Below, piece after piece: positions 27,790-37,447 of a stretch of 64,000 nucleotides of DNA. The first letter of the stretch is position 1; each line of letters starts with the position of its first letter. The notes under the pieces were generated by a model. That model did no database searches. It was not told where the DNA came from and worked only from the letters and a program-made list of their open reading frames with translations. Origin of the DNA: Thalassospira sp. TSL5-1 (GTDB taxonomy: Bacteria > Pseudomonadota > Alphaproteobacteria > Rhodospirillales > Thalassospiraceae); contig NZ_KV880638.1 of the NCBI RefSeq assembly GCF_001907695.1, positions 248,882 to 312,881 of the forward strand, given 5' to 3'. The position numbers and the translations under genes were made by a program.

Positions 27790-28629
27790 TTATTGGGTAT
27801 TCAGGTTGGCGTTGGGAATATATTGCGCGGGGCAGTTATCGTCCGGGCATTGCAGGGCGCGTAAACCATGATCAAAGGCATCCCGCAGCATCTTGCCTTC
27901 GGGGGTGCGATGAAAACCCACATGCAGGGTTTTGTTTTCCAGAATAGTGGGATGAAAATAAAACCAGCGCCGGTTTTGATCAAAATCCTGATTGGTATCA
28001 AGGATGTGGCGCATCACCTGTTGATCCATAACTGCCACATCAACCCGCCCGGCAGACAGCAGACGCAACAGGGTGGCATCATCATGGGTTTCGACTACAT
28101 GCAGCTTTTCCTGTTGCACATATTGGTCGAAATCCTCTCGCGTGGTGTAGCCGCGTACTGTACCAATGGTCAGGTCGGTTAAATCATCCAGGGTTTGCCA
28201 GTCGAATTTTGCGCCCCGATAGTAAACAAAACCTACGGCACTGCGCACGATGGCCCGTGACAGAAGAAATCGCCTTTTGTTTTGTGTGTCGTCATAGACC
28301 GGGAAAATGGCATCGGGGCGATGGCCGGTACCGGGGGCGATATTGGTATTAAAATTTTGCAGGCTGCGTTGCCAGGGCCTGAATATGATATGGGCGGCCA
28401 TGTTTTCGTGGGCAAAAGCCGCGCGGACGATAATGCTGGCAATGCCCTGACCTGGCAGGCTTTCGCTGCTGTAAGGGGGGAATTCGGTGGTTTGCAGGTC
28501 GATCGTGGTTGCGTGATTGATGGGGGCAGGCAACGTATTGGTGGCTGAACGGGCAGGTGGGCACAACAAAGCAACCGTTAATCCAGTTAGCAATGCGCTC
28601 CAACAAAGCCTTTTTACAAGGGCTGCCAT
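27790..28629 (-). CDS. Periplasmic solute-binding protein, family 3-like (copy 2)
   Basis: 279 residues with a signal peptide (LCWSALLTGLTVALLCPPARSA). Conserved positions with copy 1 include EFPPYSSESLPGQG, FRPWQRSL, LTIGTVRGYTTREDF, DDATLLRLLSAGRVDVAVMD and ENKTLHVGFHRTPEG. The two are clearly homologous but strongly diverged, which suggests an old duplication. GGGAG lies eight bases before the ATG. A 300-bp gap upstream and about 300 bp between the copies mean they may have separate promoters. The ligand is unknown. Confidence 0.8.
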   Translation of the reverse strand: MAALVKRLCWSALLTGLTVALLCPPARSATNTLPAPINHATTIDLQTTEFPPYSSESLPGQGIASIIVRAAFAHENMAAHIIFRPWQRSLQNFNTNIAPGTGHRPDAIFPVYDDTQNKRRFLLSRAIVRSAVGFVYYRGAKFDWQTLDDLTDLTIGTVRGYTTREDFDQYVQQEKLHVVETHDDATLLRLLSAGRVDVAVMDQQVMRHILDTNQDFDQNRRWFYFHPTILENKTLHVGFHRTPEGKMLRDAFDHGLRALQCPDDNCPAQYIPNANLNTQ

Positions 28630-28927
28630 GCCCGGTGCTCCCTTTGGGTCGTCTATTACCTTAGGGTAGCACTCCTTATACGGATAATAAATAAATTCAT
28701 CCGGGGGCCTAAAGATTTTTCTCCTTAATGAACCCTCCGGAGGTTTTCATGATAATTCCAAATAATTATTAGAATGATTTTAGTTTTAAGGTGATTTGTC
28801 TTTCTGTTTGATGTTTTGAATTATTTTGATCTTAAAATTAGGCTAAAACTAAATACGGCCACATGCAATCAAGGCCGGGTTTTACCCCCGGCCTTGAGTT
28901 GATTTCGGAATATCCGGACGGATTGTT
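28630..28927. other. AT-rich interval between solute-binding protein gene and polA
   Basis: No gene is visible. The left part must hold the promoter of solute-binding copy 2. A short GC palindrome (CTCCGGAG) lies at 28736-28743, and the polA terminator hairpin at 28870-28896. Confidence 0.5.
28870..28896 (-). terminator. Hairpin after polA
   Basis: CAAGGCCGGG (28870-28879) pairs with CCCGGCCTTG (28887-28896) 32 bp past the polA stop. The T tract on the minus strand is poor. Confidence 0.65.
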
Positions 28928-31750
28928 CTAGTGCGCATCGGCCCAGCTATCGCCAATCCCGGCATCGGCGATCAGCGGGACACTGAGATGGGCGGCATTT
29001 TCCATGACGTCGCGAATGACTTTTACGGCCTGTTCGGTTTCGGCTTCCGGGGCTTCAAAAATCAGTTCGTCGTGGACCTGCAATAGCATGCGGGTTTTTA
29101 AACCGGCATCAAGCAGGGCATCGGGAACCGCGATCATGGCGCGTTTGATGATATCGGCCGCGCCACCCTGGATCGGGGCATTAATGGCCGCGCGTTCGCC
29201 AAAGCTGCGGCGCATGCCGTTTTTATCATTGATGCCATTGATGAAAATCTTGCGGCCAAACAGGGTGCGCACCATGCCATGTGTTTTGGCAAAGTCCTTG
29301 GCGCGTTCCATATAATCGCGAATGCCGGGATAGATTTCAAAATAGGCGTTGATAAATTCCTTGGCTTCCTTTTGTGGAATGCCAAGCTGGTTGGCCAGAC
29401 CAAAGGCCGAAATGCCGTAAATGATGCCAAAGTTGATTGCCTTGGCCTTGCGGCGGACCATCGGGTCCATGCCTTCAATCGGCACGCCAAACACCTTGGA
29501 GGCGGTGGAGGCGTGAATGTCCTCGCCATTTTTAAAGGCGGTGCGCAGGGCGTCAATCTCGGCGACATGGGCCAAAAGCCGTAGTTCGATTTGTGAATAG
29601 TCAGCCGAAATCAGTTTGCAGCCTTCATCGGCGATAAAGGCGGTACGGATTTTCCGGCCTTCTTCACTGCGGATGGGAATGTTCTGCAGGTTCGGATCGT
29701 TCGAGGACAAACGGCCGGTATTGACATTGGTTTGGCCATAGCTGGTGTGCACCCGCCCGGTTTGCGGGTTGATATGGTTTGCCAGCGCATCGGTATAGGT
29801 GCTTTTGAGCTTGGAAAGCTGGCGCCAGTCCAGGATGCGGGCGGGCAGATCATGGCCCTGGGCGGCCAGACCTTCGAGCACATCGGCCCCGGTTTGCCAG
29901 GCACCGGTTTTGGTTTTCTTGCCGCCCGGCAGGCTCATGCGTTCAAACAGAATTTCGCCAAGCTGCTTGGGGCTGCCAAGGTTAAAGGTTTCACCGGCCA
30001 TTTCATGGATGGTTTTTTCCAGGACCTCCATACGGCTGGCAAAGTCCGATGAGAGTTCGCGCAGTTTATCTGCATCGACCTTAACGCCGAGGGCCTCCAT
30101 TTTTGCCAAAACTGGCACCAGCGGACGGTCCAGCGTTTCATAAACGCTGGCCATATGTTCCTGGGCGATGCGCGGTTTTAGCAGCCGATGTAGGCGCAGG
30201 GTGATGTCGGCATCCTCGGCGGCGTAATCCAGTGCCTTGTCCAGCGGGACCTGGTCAAAGGTCAGCTGGTTTTTGCCCGTGCCTGCAACATCGGTGAATT
30301 TGATGGTTTTATAGCCCAGATGCAAATCGGCCAGTTCATCCATGCCATGCCCGTGGCTGGTACCATCGAGCACATAGGACAGCACCATCGTATCATCAAT
30401 TGGTGCCACATCGATGCCATGCCGGGCAAAGATGATTTTATCATATTTGATATTCTGCCCGATCTTGAGAACCCCGCGATCTTCCAGCAGGGGTTTCAGC
30501 AGTTCGATGGCGCGTTTTAGCGGAATCTGTTGCGGGATTTCAGCCTTTGCTTTGTCATCGGCAGGGTCGCTGCCAAAATCAAAACCACCCTGGGCCGCCT
30601 TGGGTTCGGTTGCTTCATCGCCCATCCCGTGGGTCAGCGGGATATAGCAGGCCTCGCCGGGTTGAACGGCAATGGAAATACCAACCAGACGTGCCTGATG
30701 GGCATTAAGCGACGTGGTTTCGGTATCAACGGCCAAAATGCCTTCATAATCGGCCTTGGCGATCCATTTTTTCAGGCTTTCTTCGTCCTGGACCAGTTCG
30801 TATTCTGCCTTGGTGACGGTAACGTCATTCACACCGGTGCCTGCTTCGGCAACGCCGTTTTCATCAACGGTGCCGCCAAATTTGGCCTTTACCTTGGCGG
30901 TAAGCGATTTGAAGCCATGTGTGGCGATGAAAGACAGCAGCACATCGGCATCGGGTTCGCGCAGGTCAAAATCATCGACCGGATGTGTCACTGGAACATC
31001 GGTTTTCAGGCGGACCAGATCGCGCGAAATGCGGGCCATGTCGGCATTTTCGATCAGCTTTTCGCGGCGTTTGGGCTGTTTGATTTCGCCCGCACGTTCC
31101 AGAAGCGAATCGAGATCGCCATATTCGGTGATCAACTGGGCGGCGGTTTTAACGCCAATGCCAGGCACACCGGGCACGTTATCGACCGGGTCGCCAGCCA
31201 GGGCCTGAACGTCGATCACCTTATCCGGGCCGACGCCAAATTTTTCCATCACCTCGCCCGAGCGAATGGTGCGGTTTTTCATCGCATCGAACATTTCCAC
31301 GCGCTCGGTGACAAGCTGCATCAAATCCTTGTCCGAGGACACGATGATGACATCGGCCCCCTGTTCGGCGGCCTGGCGCGCATAGGTGGCGATCAGGTCG
31401 TCGGCCTCATAGCCTTCCAGTTCGATGGAGGGCAAATTGAAGGCGCGCACGGCATCGCGGATCAGGCCAAATTGCGGGACCAGTTCTTCGGGGGGGGGCG
31501 GACGGTGGGCCTTGTAATCGGGATAAAAGTCGTTGCGGAACGATTTGCCCTTGGTGTCGAAAATAACCGCCATATGGTCGGGTTTTGTATCTTCGCGCAG
31601 TTTCATCAGCATGGTGCAAAAGCCATAAACGGCATTAACAGGGGTGCCGTCCGGGCTGTTCATGGGGGGCAGGGCGTGAAACGCGCGGAAAATAAAGCCG
31701 GACCCGTCAACCAGGACGACGCGGCGGGGGGGCTGGGCAGTATCGGTCAT
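28928..31750 (-). CDS. polA: DNA polymerase I
   Basis: 940 residues from ATG 31750 (MTDTAQPPRR). The frame is open to 31897 but those 49 residues lack resemblance to any polymerase. Residues 1-300 form the 5'-3' exonuclease (LVDGSGFIFRAFHALPP, GVPGIGVKTA). The 3'-5' exonuclease keeps its acidic residues (AVDTETTSLN, GQNIKYD, YAAEDADITL), so proofreading is likely intact. The polymerase domain has motif A ADYSQIELR, motif B KAINFGIIYG and motif C QVHDELIFE. It serves Okazaki-fragment maturation and repair synthesis. It is monocistronic. Confidence 0.97.
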   Translation of the reverse strand: MTDTAQPPRRVVLVDGSGFIFRAFHALPPMNSPDGTPVNAVYGFCTMLMKLREDTKPDHMAVIFDTKGKSFRNDFYPDYKAHRPPPPEELVPQFGLIRDAVRAFNLPSIELEGYEADDLIATYARQAAEQGADVIIVSSDKDLMQLVTERVEMFDAMKNRTIRSGEVMEKFGVGPDKVIDVQALAGDPVDNVPGVPGIGVKTAAQLITEYGDLDSLLERAGEIKQPKRREKLIENADMARISRDLVRLKTDVPVTHPVDDFDLREPDADVLLSFIATHGFKSLTAKVKAKFGGTVDENGVAEAGTGVNDVTVTKAEYELVQDEESLKKWIAKADYEGILAVDTETTSLNAHQARLVGISIAVQPGEACYIPLTHGMGDEATEPKAAQGGFDFGSDPADDKAKAEIPQQIPLKRAIELLKPLLEDRGVLKIGQNIKYDKIIFARHGIDVAPIDDTMVLSYVLDGTSHGHGMDELADLHLGYKTIKFTDVAGTGKNQLTFDQVPLDKALDYAAEDADITLRLHRLLKPRIAQEHMASVYETLDRPLVPVLAKMEALGVKVDADKLRELSSDFASRMEVLEKTIHEMAGETFNLGSPKQLGEILFERMSLPGGKKTKTGAWQTGADVLEGLAAQGHDLPARILDWRQLSKLKSTYTDALANHINPQTGRVHTSYGQTNVNTGRLSSNDPNLQNIPIRSEEGRKIRTAFIADEGCKLISADYSQIELRLLAHVAEIDALRTAFKNGEDIHASTASKVFGVPIEGMDPMVRRKAKAINFGIIYGISAFGLANQLGIPQKEAKEFINAYFEIYPGIRDYMERAKDFAKTHGMVRTLFGRKIFINGINDKNGMRRSFGERAAINAPIQGGAADIIKRAMIAVPDALLDAGLKTRMLLQVHDELIFEAPEAETEQAVKVIRDVMENAAHLSVPLIADAGIGDSWADAH

Positions 31751-31943
31751 ACGATGGATGCTCGTTTTTCTCGATGAATTGAATGGGCGCAGAATGCCGC
31801 ATACGGTGCGAGAAGTCGAGTAGGGCAAGGCTGATTTGTCTGTAACCGTGCTTTGTGCTGACAATATCGTGTTTGTATTGATATGGTTTGGAACCAAAGG
31901 CTTCTTTTAGAGGCCGCACCTAACGTGCGAGGGATAGGCCCAG

Positions 31944-32678
31944 GTGAAGCGGCGTAACGAAAAAACCGTGACCAAACGGGGGGAGAAACCCGTTTATCGG
32001 CCTTTTGGCAAGGGAGTCGAGGCGGCGGGTTTTTCGCGTGAAATTCACGACAATATGAAGCTGGCGAACCGTCGCAAGGGCCGCAAAAAAGGGCAAAACA
32101 AAAAAAATGACCGGCGGCTTGGCAATGGCAGCGATGAAAAGTGGCTCTCACGCGGGCCGATTTTTCGCACATTACTAACCCTGGCGCTGTTTGGCGGAAT
32201 GTTGCATGGGCTGTTCCAGGCCTTTGGTATTTACGAACGTAACCAGAGCCTGTCGAACGGCGACCAGTTTGTTTTGCTGATCAAACTGCTGGTTTTCGTG
32301 GTGCTGATGCACCTGTTTTACCTGATGTTGATGCACTATCGCCCCATCAAGTCGCGGGTGCGGGGCCTGTTTTTTATGGCCCTGGCCCCGGTGGCAGCGG
32401 TGTGCATTTTCATGATTTATGGTGGCGCTGGCATGTTTGGCCGTTTTCTGCCTGTGCTTCAGTTCTTGACTCTAACCATCGGGGTTGGGGGGTTTATTTC
32501 ATATGTTGTTATTTATACCTGGTTTTCAAAAAGAGCGGTGCGCCGACGGGATATTCCGGCGTCCGATGAAGAAGACGGAGCCAATGGCGATAAAGCCAGA
32601 CCGGGTACCGGGACCGTTTCCCGCCGCGATAACAGGACTTTATCCAGCCGAAAAAATGCGTCCTATGATGCCCGCTGA
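31944..32678 (+). CDS. Membrane protein of unknown function
   Basis: 244 residues from a GTG at 31944, preceded by GAGGGATAGG. I do not recognise a family. The first 65 residues are very basic (RRKGRKKGQNKKNDRR). Four hydrophobic segments follow, near residues 74-95, 108-132, 141-160 and 168-190, with a hydrophilic, charged tail. This suggests an inner-membrane protein with both ends in the cytosol. The strongly basic N-terminus could bind nucleic acid or lipid headgroups (inference). It is divergent from polA; no operon partner follows. A start further in, at ATG 32058, is possible. Confidence 0.6.
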   Translation: MKRRNEKTVTKRGEKPVYRPFGKGVEAAGFSREIHDNMKLANRRKGRKKGQNKKNDRRLGNGSDEKWLSRGPIFRTLLTLALFGGMLHGLFQAFGIYERNQSLSNGDQFVLLIKLLVFVVLMHLFYLMLMHYRPIKSRVRGLFFMALAPVAAVCIFMIYGGAGMFGRFLPVLQFLTLTIGVGGFISYVVIYTWFSKRAVRRRDIPASDEEDGANGDKARPGTGTVSRRDNRTLSSRKNASYDAR

Positions 32679-33215
32679 TGAGATCCTGTTCGGGATAATG
32701 GTCTGATGCAGCCATAAATTCCCTGCCAGGATAGACCTTTTGCAGGCAAATTTCGCCACATCCAGACCAGTCGGTATGTTTTAAGTAATTGATATTGAAT
32801 GAAATATTTGAAGACATTAGGGTGTGATGACATCGGACGTGTTTGCTGCGGTTTTGCGCTGCCTTGAAGTAAGCCTCATGCTCGTCTTTGCGTTAAATTT
32901 TGCACCGGTTCTGATTTTTAACCGTGTGCTACTTGCCGGGACGGACTCTGCTCGAACCCTATACGGACTCTGCGTACCGGGCGAAAATCGTGTGCTGAAG
33001 GGGAGATTGGGAGTGTGTATATTTTATATCGATAACGTAATGAAATTATCTAAATCCGATTTCTGCCACCCGGACAGAGTATGGATCGCTGGCTTGGTGC
33101 ATGTGGAATGATGCGCGGCGAGAGTGGACGGCGATGTGGTGACGGGTGAGAGGTGATCGCCCGAGAATGGCCGGAGCATGAGGCTGCACCGGGCAATCCC
33201 GTAATATGGTTGCGG
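32679..33215. other. Gene-free interval of about 540 bp
   Basis: Only one open frame of note exists (32824-33111, plus strand, 95 codons). It is hydrophobic in its first third but has weak start signals and no recognisable family, so it is not called. No terminator of clear quality was found for the chemoreceptor gene that ends at 33216. Confidence 0.5.
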
Positions 33216-34883
33216 TTACTGACTGGCTGTTTTGGTTTTTATAAGCGCATCAAGAAGGCGGATCACCTCGACCGAGGCCTTTTCGACTTTGCCATACAGT
33301 GCCAGCGCGCCTTCCACGTCACCTTTATTATACAGGCGCACGGCTTCGATTCCGCATTCATGGACTGTTTTATGGGGTTCTTCGAGTTGCTTGAAAGCCG
33401 GGGTATTGCGCAGCGACCGGGCATCTTCGCTTTGGTACCATCGGCCAAGGTTGCAACTGGTATGTTGGGCCAGCTCATCGGCCTTAAGGCTTTCGCGGCC
33501 AATGAGCATGTCGGCCAGGCGTTTTTTCCAAATCACATGATCCGATTTGGCAATCCGGATGCTTTTGTTCGGGACATCGAATTTGGCAAGTACGGCGATT
33601 TGTTCGCCAACCTTGTCCACCACATGGTCGGTGGCATTGGCACTGGTGCGGATGACGTTGACATTATTGGCAGTTTCCTGCGCAATCTTATTGACCCGTT
33701 GAGAGACCTCGACCGAGGCTTGTTCCTGTTGTTTCAGGATACCGGCAATTTCAACGGACCGGCGCGATATGTCGCTGATCAGGTTGCGGATCTGATCAAT
33801 GGAATCGACAGAATCCTGCATGGATTTTTCGCCTGCGCTAACGGCTTGTGCACCCTTGTTCATTGATTGGACGATGCCGTCAATTTCAACGGTCAGGGCC
33901 TCGATGGTATTGCGGACATCCACCGTGACCCGGGCGGTCTGGCTGGACAGGTTTTTGACTTCACCGGCAACAACAGCAAACCCCTTGCCAGCATCACCGG
34001 CGCGCGCGGCTTCAATGGTGGCGTTCAATGCCAGCAAATTGGTTTGCGAGGCGATATCGTCAATAATACCAATCATTTCAACGATGCGGCCGGATGTTTC
34101 GGCCAGCAGTTCAACGCGCTGGCTGGCCTCGGTGACAGCCTGGGCGACAAGGTGCATATTTTCGGCGGTATCCTGAATGATGCTGCTGCCGTTTTCTGCG
34201 GTCGTATTTGCCGTTTCAACCTGTTGGGCAACCTGGGCTGTATTGTCGCTGATCCCGGCAATGCCGGTGGCCATTTCTTCGACAGCGGTAGAAATTGACT
34301 GGGTTTGTGAATCGACCTCGCCCATTTCGCGCATCATCGAGGCATTTGAACTGGCCACCTCGTTGATCGACATCGATAAATCGACATTGTTATCGAGCAT
34401 CTGATCGGCAAAACGATTGCCGGCATCCTTTACAGCCCGGTCATAAGACACCTGGAAAAAATCCCGCAGGGTTTCTTCAAGCGATAGGTTCATGATCTGA
34501 TTCAGGCTTTGGGTCAGGGTGTGAAAATGGGCGTGTTTCCAGCGGCAGTGATGCGACAGATCGTCCAAAAGCAGGGCGAAGGCACGGTGATAAAGCCGGG
34601 AAATATCACGGCTGTCAAAATTAAGCTGATGATAAAGCGGGCCCAGTTGCGCTGGGTTTTGCGGGGCATCGGCGGAGGTTTCCAGCGCCTGGATCCAGGT
34701 GCGAACCTGATTGGCGACAAGTCGGTCTGTATTTTCCGTTCCTTTGGGCAGAACAGATTCCGAAACGCCGTTAAAAGCGGCTTTCAGGATATGATCAAGG
34801 TCATCTGAGAGTTTGTTACGTAGTGCACGAACATCAATTTTATCGTCGTCATTTATATTTGACTGAAAGGATCGTTTGTTCAT
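33216..34883 (-). CDS. Soluble methyl-accepting chemotaxis protein with C-terminal CZB domain
   Basis: 555 residues with no transmembrane segment. Residues 1-170 are a helical sensor region of unknown type; it has several His ([25 protein letters not shown]). The signalling domain spans about 180-440 with the hairpin tip [23 protein letters not shown] (split here after [10 protein letters not shown]), the CheA/CheW contact site. The C-terminal 108 residues are a chemoreceptor zinc-binding domain: His449 (DHVIWK), Cys477 (SCNLGRWY), His504 and His508 (PHKTVH) form the 3His/1Cys site. CZB domains sense zinc and hypochlorite in other bacteria. GAGAGG precedes the ATG. Confidence 0.92.
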   Translation of the reverse strand: MNKRSFQSNINDDDKIDVRALRNKLSDDLDHILKAAFNGVSESVLPKGTENTDRLVANQVRTWIQALETSADAPQNPAQLGPLYHQLNFDSRDISRLYHRAFALLLDDLSHHCRWKHAHFHTLTQSLNQIMNLSLEETLRDFFQVSYDRAVKDAGNRFADQMLDNNVDLSMSINEVASSNASMMREMGEVDSQTQSISTAVEEMATGIAGISDNTAQVAQQVETANTTAENGSSIIQDTAENMHLVAQAVTEASQRVELLAETSGRIVEMIGIIDDIASQTNLLALNATIEAARAGDAGKGFAVVAGEVKNLSSQTARVTVDVRNTIEALTVEIDGIVQSMNKGAQAVSAGEKSMQDSVDSIDQIRNLISDISRRSVEIAGILKQQEQASVEVSQRVNKIAQETANNVNVIRTSANATDHVVDKVGEQIAVLAKFDVPNKSIRIAKSDHVIWKKRLADMLIGRESLKADELAQHTSCNLGRWYQSEDARSLRNTPAFKQLEEPHKTVHECGIEAVRLYNKGDVEGALALYGKVEKASVEVIRLLDALIKTKTASQ

Positions 34884-35165
34884 CTTTCGGCACCTCTCTA
34901 TCAGATCGTCAGGCCAAAGTGATAAGGTCAGCCCTTGACCATATGTCCGGATTTAATCTTGGCGTGCCTAGAGGTTTATAGATGAAATGACGATTTTTAA
35001 ATGTAAAATCAGGGGGATATGTTTTGCTGACTAAATCTGTAATTAATATAATTAACAGAACTTTTTTAAAGTCATGAAAATAATGGGGTTTTATAGAAAA
35101 TCCCTTAAAGCCCAATTTTGCAGATCAGGGTTGCCTTAAACGGGACTGTTGGAAAAACCTAAATT

Positions 35166-36473
35166 TCAGGCGTTTTCTGCCAGAACAAGCCCAGCCAGAT
35201 ACAAAGACCCTAAAATCAGGAACCGGCGTGCATTAGGATGGCTGTTGCACAGGGTTTCAATGGCATGGGCCACGTCTGAACAGGCGGTGGCGGGAATGTT
35301 AAGCGCCTTGGCTGCATCTGCCAGGGTTTGTGGCGTATGGGCCTGGTGTTCACCGGGAATATCCACAGCTGCCAAACCAGAGACATGCGGGGCAAGCGGG
35401 CGTAAAAATGCCAGCGGGTCACGGTTATTGAGCATGCCCATAACGACAACGGTATCGCCGTTTGCGTGCGCGCGTTCCAGCCATTTGGCGATGACATCGG
35501 CGGCGGCGATATTGTGCCCGCCATCGACATAGAGTTCGGCATCATCAGGCAGAAGGTCGATCAGCGGGCCCTGTGCAAGGCGCTGCAGGCGCGCAGGCCA
35601 GCGGGCATTTTTAAGGCCCGTGGAAATCGTTTCGATATCAATATCATCGCCATTTTTCGCCTGGATCCCGGCATTGCGCACGGCAACGGTGGCGACCATT
35701 GCATTCACATATTGGTGGCGACCCGGCAGGGCCGGGGCAGGCAGGCGCAGGGCCTCGCCATCGATATGGAGGTCAAAACCGTCGTCATCTTCGGCCGTGA
35801 TGGCGAAATTGGTAACCAGCGGCGTGTTGATCTTGCTGGCGTGGCGCACCAGCACATCAAAGGCCGGCAGCATTTGCGGGGCAACAACACAGGGAATGCC
35901 TGCTTTCATGATGCCCGCCTTCTGGAAGGCGATTTTTTCAACCGTATCGCCCAGAAAGGCCTGATGATCAATCGAGACCGGGGTGATCACGCTCAGGGCT
36001 GGATTGGGCAGCACATTTGTGGCGTCATAGCGCCCGCCCAGCCCGGTTTCGAGCAACAGAACATCTGCCTCGACCCGTGAATAAGCCAGGAAAGCCGCAG
36101 CCTGGGTGATTTCAAAATAGGTGATTTGGGCACCATCATTGATGCGCTCGACCTCTTCAAGCAGGTCACAAAGCTCGTCTTCGCTGATTTGCTGACCGGC
36201 CAGAACGATACGTTCATGGAAGGTGACAAGATGCGGTGAGGTCGAGGTATGGACCCGCAGGCCTGCAGCCTCATAGATGGCGCGCAAATAGGCAAGGGTA
36301 GACCCCTTGCCATTTGTGCCAGCGATATGGATAACAGGCGGAAGCTTAAGATGCGGGTTGCCCAGTTTTTGCAACAATGTTGCAATGCGCCCCAGGGATA
36401 AATCAATTATCTTGGGATGAAGCAGGCCGAGTCGGCCCAGAATGGCGCTACTTCTTGGCGAGGGCACCTGCAT
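35166..36473 (-). CDS. folC: Bifunctional dihydrofolate/folylpolyglutamate synthase
   Basis: 435 residues. The Mur ligase-like P-loop is VIHIAGTNGKGSTLAYL near residue 50. SPHLVTFHERI and GLGGRYDATNV are further family motifs. The C-terminal domain has DGGHNIAAADVIAKW. It joins dihydropteroate to glutamate and extends folate polyglutamate tails. It starts 2 bp after the accD stop and is the last gene of the trpB-trpA-accD-folC run, a common alphaproteobacterial order. Confidence 0.96.
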   Translation of the reverse strand: MQVPSPRSSAILGRLGLLHPKIIDLSLGRIATLLQKLGNPHLKLPPVIHIAGTNGKGSTLAYLRAIYEAAGLRVHTSTSPHLVTFHERIVLAGQQISEDELCDLLEEVERINDGAQITYFEITQAAAFLAYSRVEADVLLLETGLGGRYDATNVLPNPALSVITPVSIDHQAFLGDTVEKIAFQKAGIMKAGIPCVVAPQMLPAFDVLVRHASKINTPLVTNFAITAEDDDGFDLHIDGEALRLPAPALPGRHQYVNAMVATVAVRNAGIQAKNGDDIDIETISTGLKNARWPARLQRLAQGPLIDLLPDDAELYVDGGHNIAAADVIAKWLERAHANGDTVVVMGMLNNRDPLAFLRPLAPHVSGLAAVDIPGEHQAHTPQTLADAAKALNIPATACSDVAHAIETLCNSHPNARRFLILGSLYLAGLVLAENA

Positions 36474-36475
36474 CT

Positions 36476-37393
36476 TCAGTCAGCTTTTTCCGCAGTGGTG
36501 GTTTTCTTTTTGTCGCCCTTGATCGGCACGATCGATGCGCCGGGTTTGGGGCGGCGGATCATGTCGATCAGGCGGCCAAAGGTTGCGTTCAGTTCGCTGC
36601 GTGGCACCACCATATCGACCATGCCATGTTCCAGCAGATATTCGGCGGTCTGGAAGTCATCGGGCAGTTTTTCGCGAATGGTGTTTTCGATCACGCGGCG
36701 ACCGGCAAAGCCGATTTGTGCACCTGGTTCGGCAACCTGAATGTCGCCCAGCATGGCAAAAGATGCCGAAACGCCACCGGTGGTCGGGTCGGTCAGCAGG
36801 ACGAAATAGGGCAGGCCCTTTTCCTTGACCTTTTCAATCGCAGCAGTGGTGCGCGCCATTTGCATCAGCGACAAAATACCTTCCTGCATACGTGCGCCAC
36901 CCGATGCGGGCACGATGATCAGGGCGGCATCCTGCACCACGGCCAGTTCGGCAGCGGCAACGATGCCTTCACCAACGGCCATGCCCATTGACCCGGCCAT
37001 AAAGGCAAAGTCAAACACGGCAATAACGGTGTCGTGGCCGCCAACGCTGCCGTGGGCAACGGCCAGGGCGTCCTTGAATTCGGCTTTGGCCTGGGCTGCT
37101 TTCAGGCGATCAGTATATTTTTTCTGATCGCGGAAACGCAGCGGGTCAACCGGGACCGACGGCAATTCGATGGTCTGGTATTTGCCGCTGTCAAACATCA
37201 GCTCCAGCCGGTTGCGCGCGGAAATCCGCATATGGTGGCCGCAATGCTGACAGACATGGTTATTCTTCGCGAGATCGCGATGAAAAATCATCTGTTCGCA
37301 GGACGGGCATTTGTGCCAGAGATTTTCGGGCACATCGCTGCGGCGAACCAGTTTCTGAATTTTGGGTCGGACGAATTCAGTCAGCCACGACAT
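36476..37393 (-). CDS. accD: Acetyl-CoA carboxylase carboxyltransferase subunit beta
   Basis: 305 residues, the usual length. The N-terminal zinc ribbon C-x2-C-x15-C-x2-C begins at CPSC near residue 29. The crotonase-type carboxyltransferase core includes ASGGARMQEGILSLMQMA and GQIGFAGRRVIE-like AQIGFAGRRVIENT. With AccA it transfers the carboxyl group from biotin to acetyl-CoA, the first step of fatty acid synthesis. The C-terminal 20 residues are Lys/Thr-rich. It lies between trpA (54 bp) and folC (2 bp) and is co-transcribed with them. Confidence 0.97.
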   Translation of the reverse strand: MSWLTEFVRPKIQKLVRRSDVPENLWHKCPSCEQMIFHRDLAKNNHVCQHCGHHMRISARNRLELMFDSGKYQTIELPSVPVDPLRFRDQKKYTDRLKAAQAKAEFKDALAVAHGSVGGHDTVIAVFDFAFMAGSMGMAVGEGIVAAAELAVVQDAALIIVPASGGARMQEGILSLMQMARTTAAIEKVKEKGLPYFVLLTDPTTGGVSASFAMLGDIQVAEPGAQIGFAGRRVIENTIREKLPDDFQTAEYLLEHGMVDMVVPRSELNATFGRLIDMIRRPKPGASIVPIKGDKKKTTTAEKAD

Positions 37394-37447
37394 ATCGGAT
37401 ATTGATCCTCGGTTTTGCCTATATCGGTCTTGCGGGCAGGCGCAACA

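Noticed and set aside
30530..31777. 415-codon open frame antisense to polA
   Set aside because: It lies fully inside polA on the other strand; the product has no domain pattern and arises from the codon bias of polA.
32824..33111. 95-codon open frame with a hydrophobic N-terminus
   Set aside because: Weak start region, no family, and the second half looks non-coding. Left as part of a gene-free interval.
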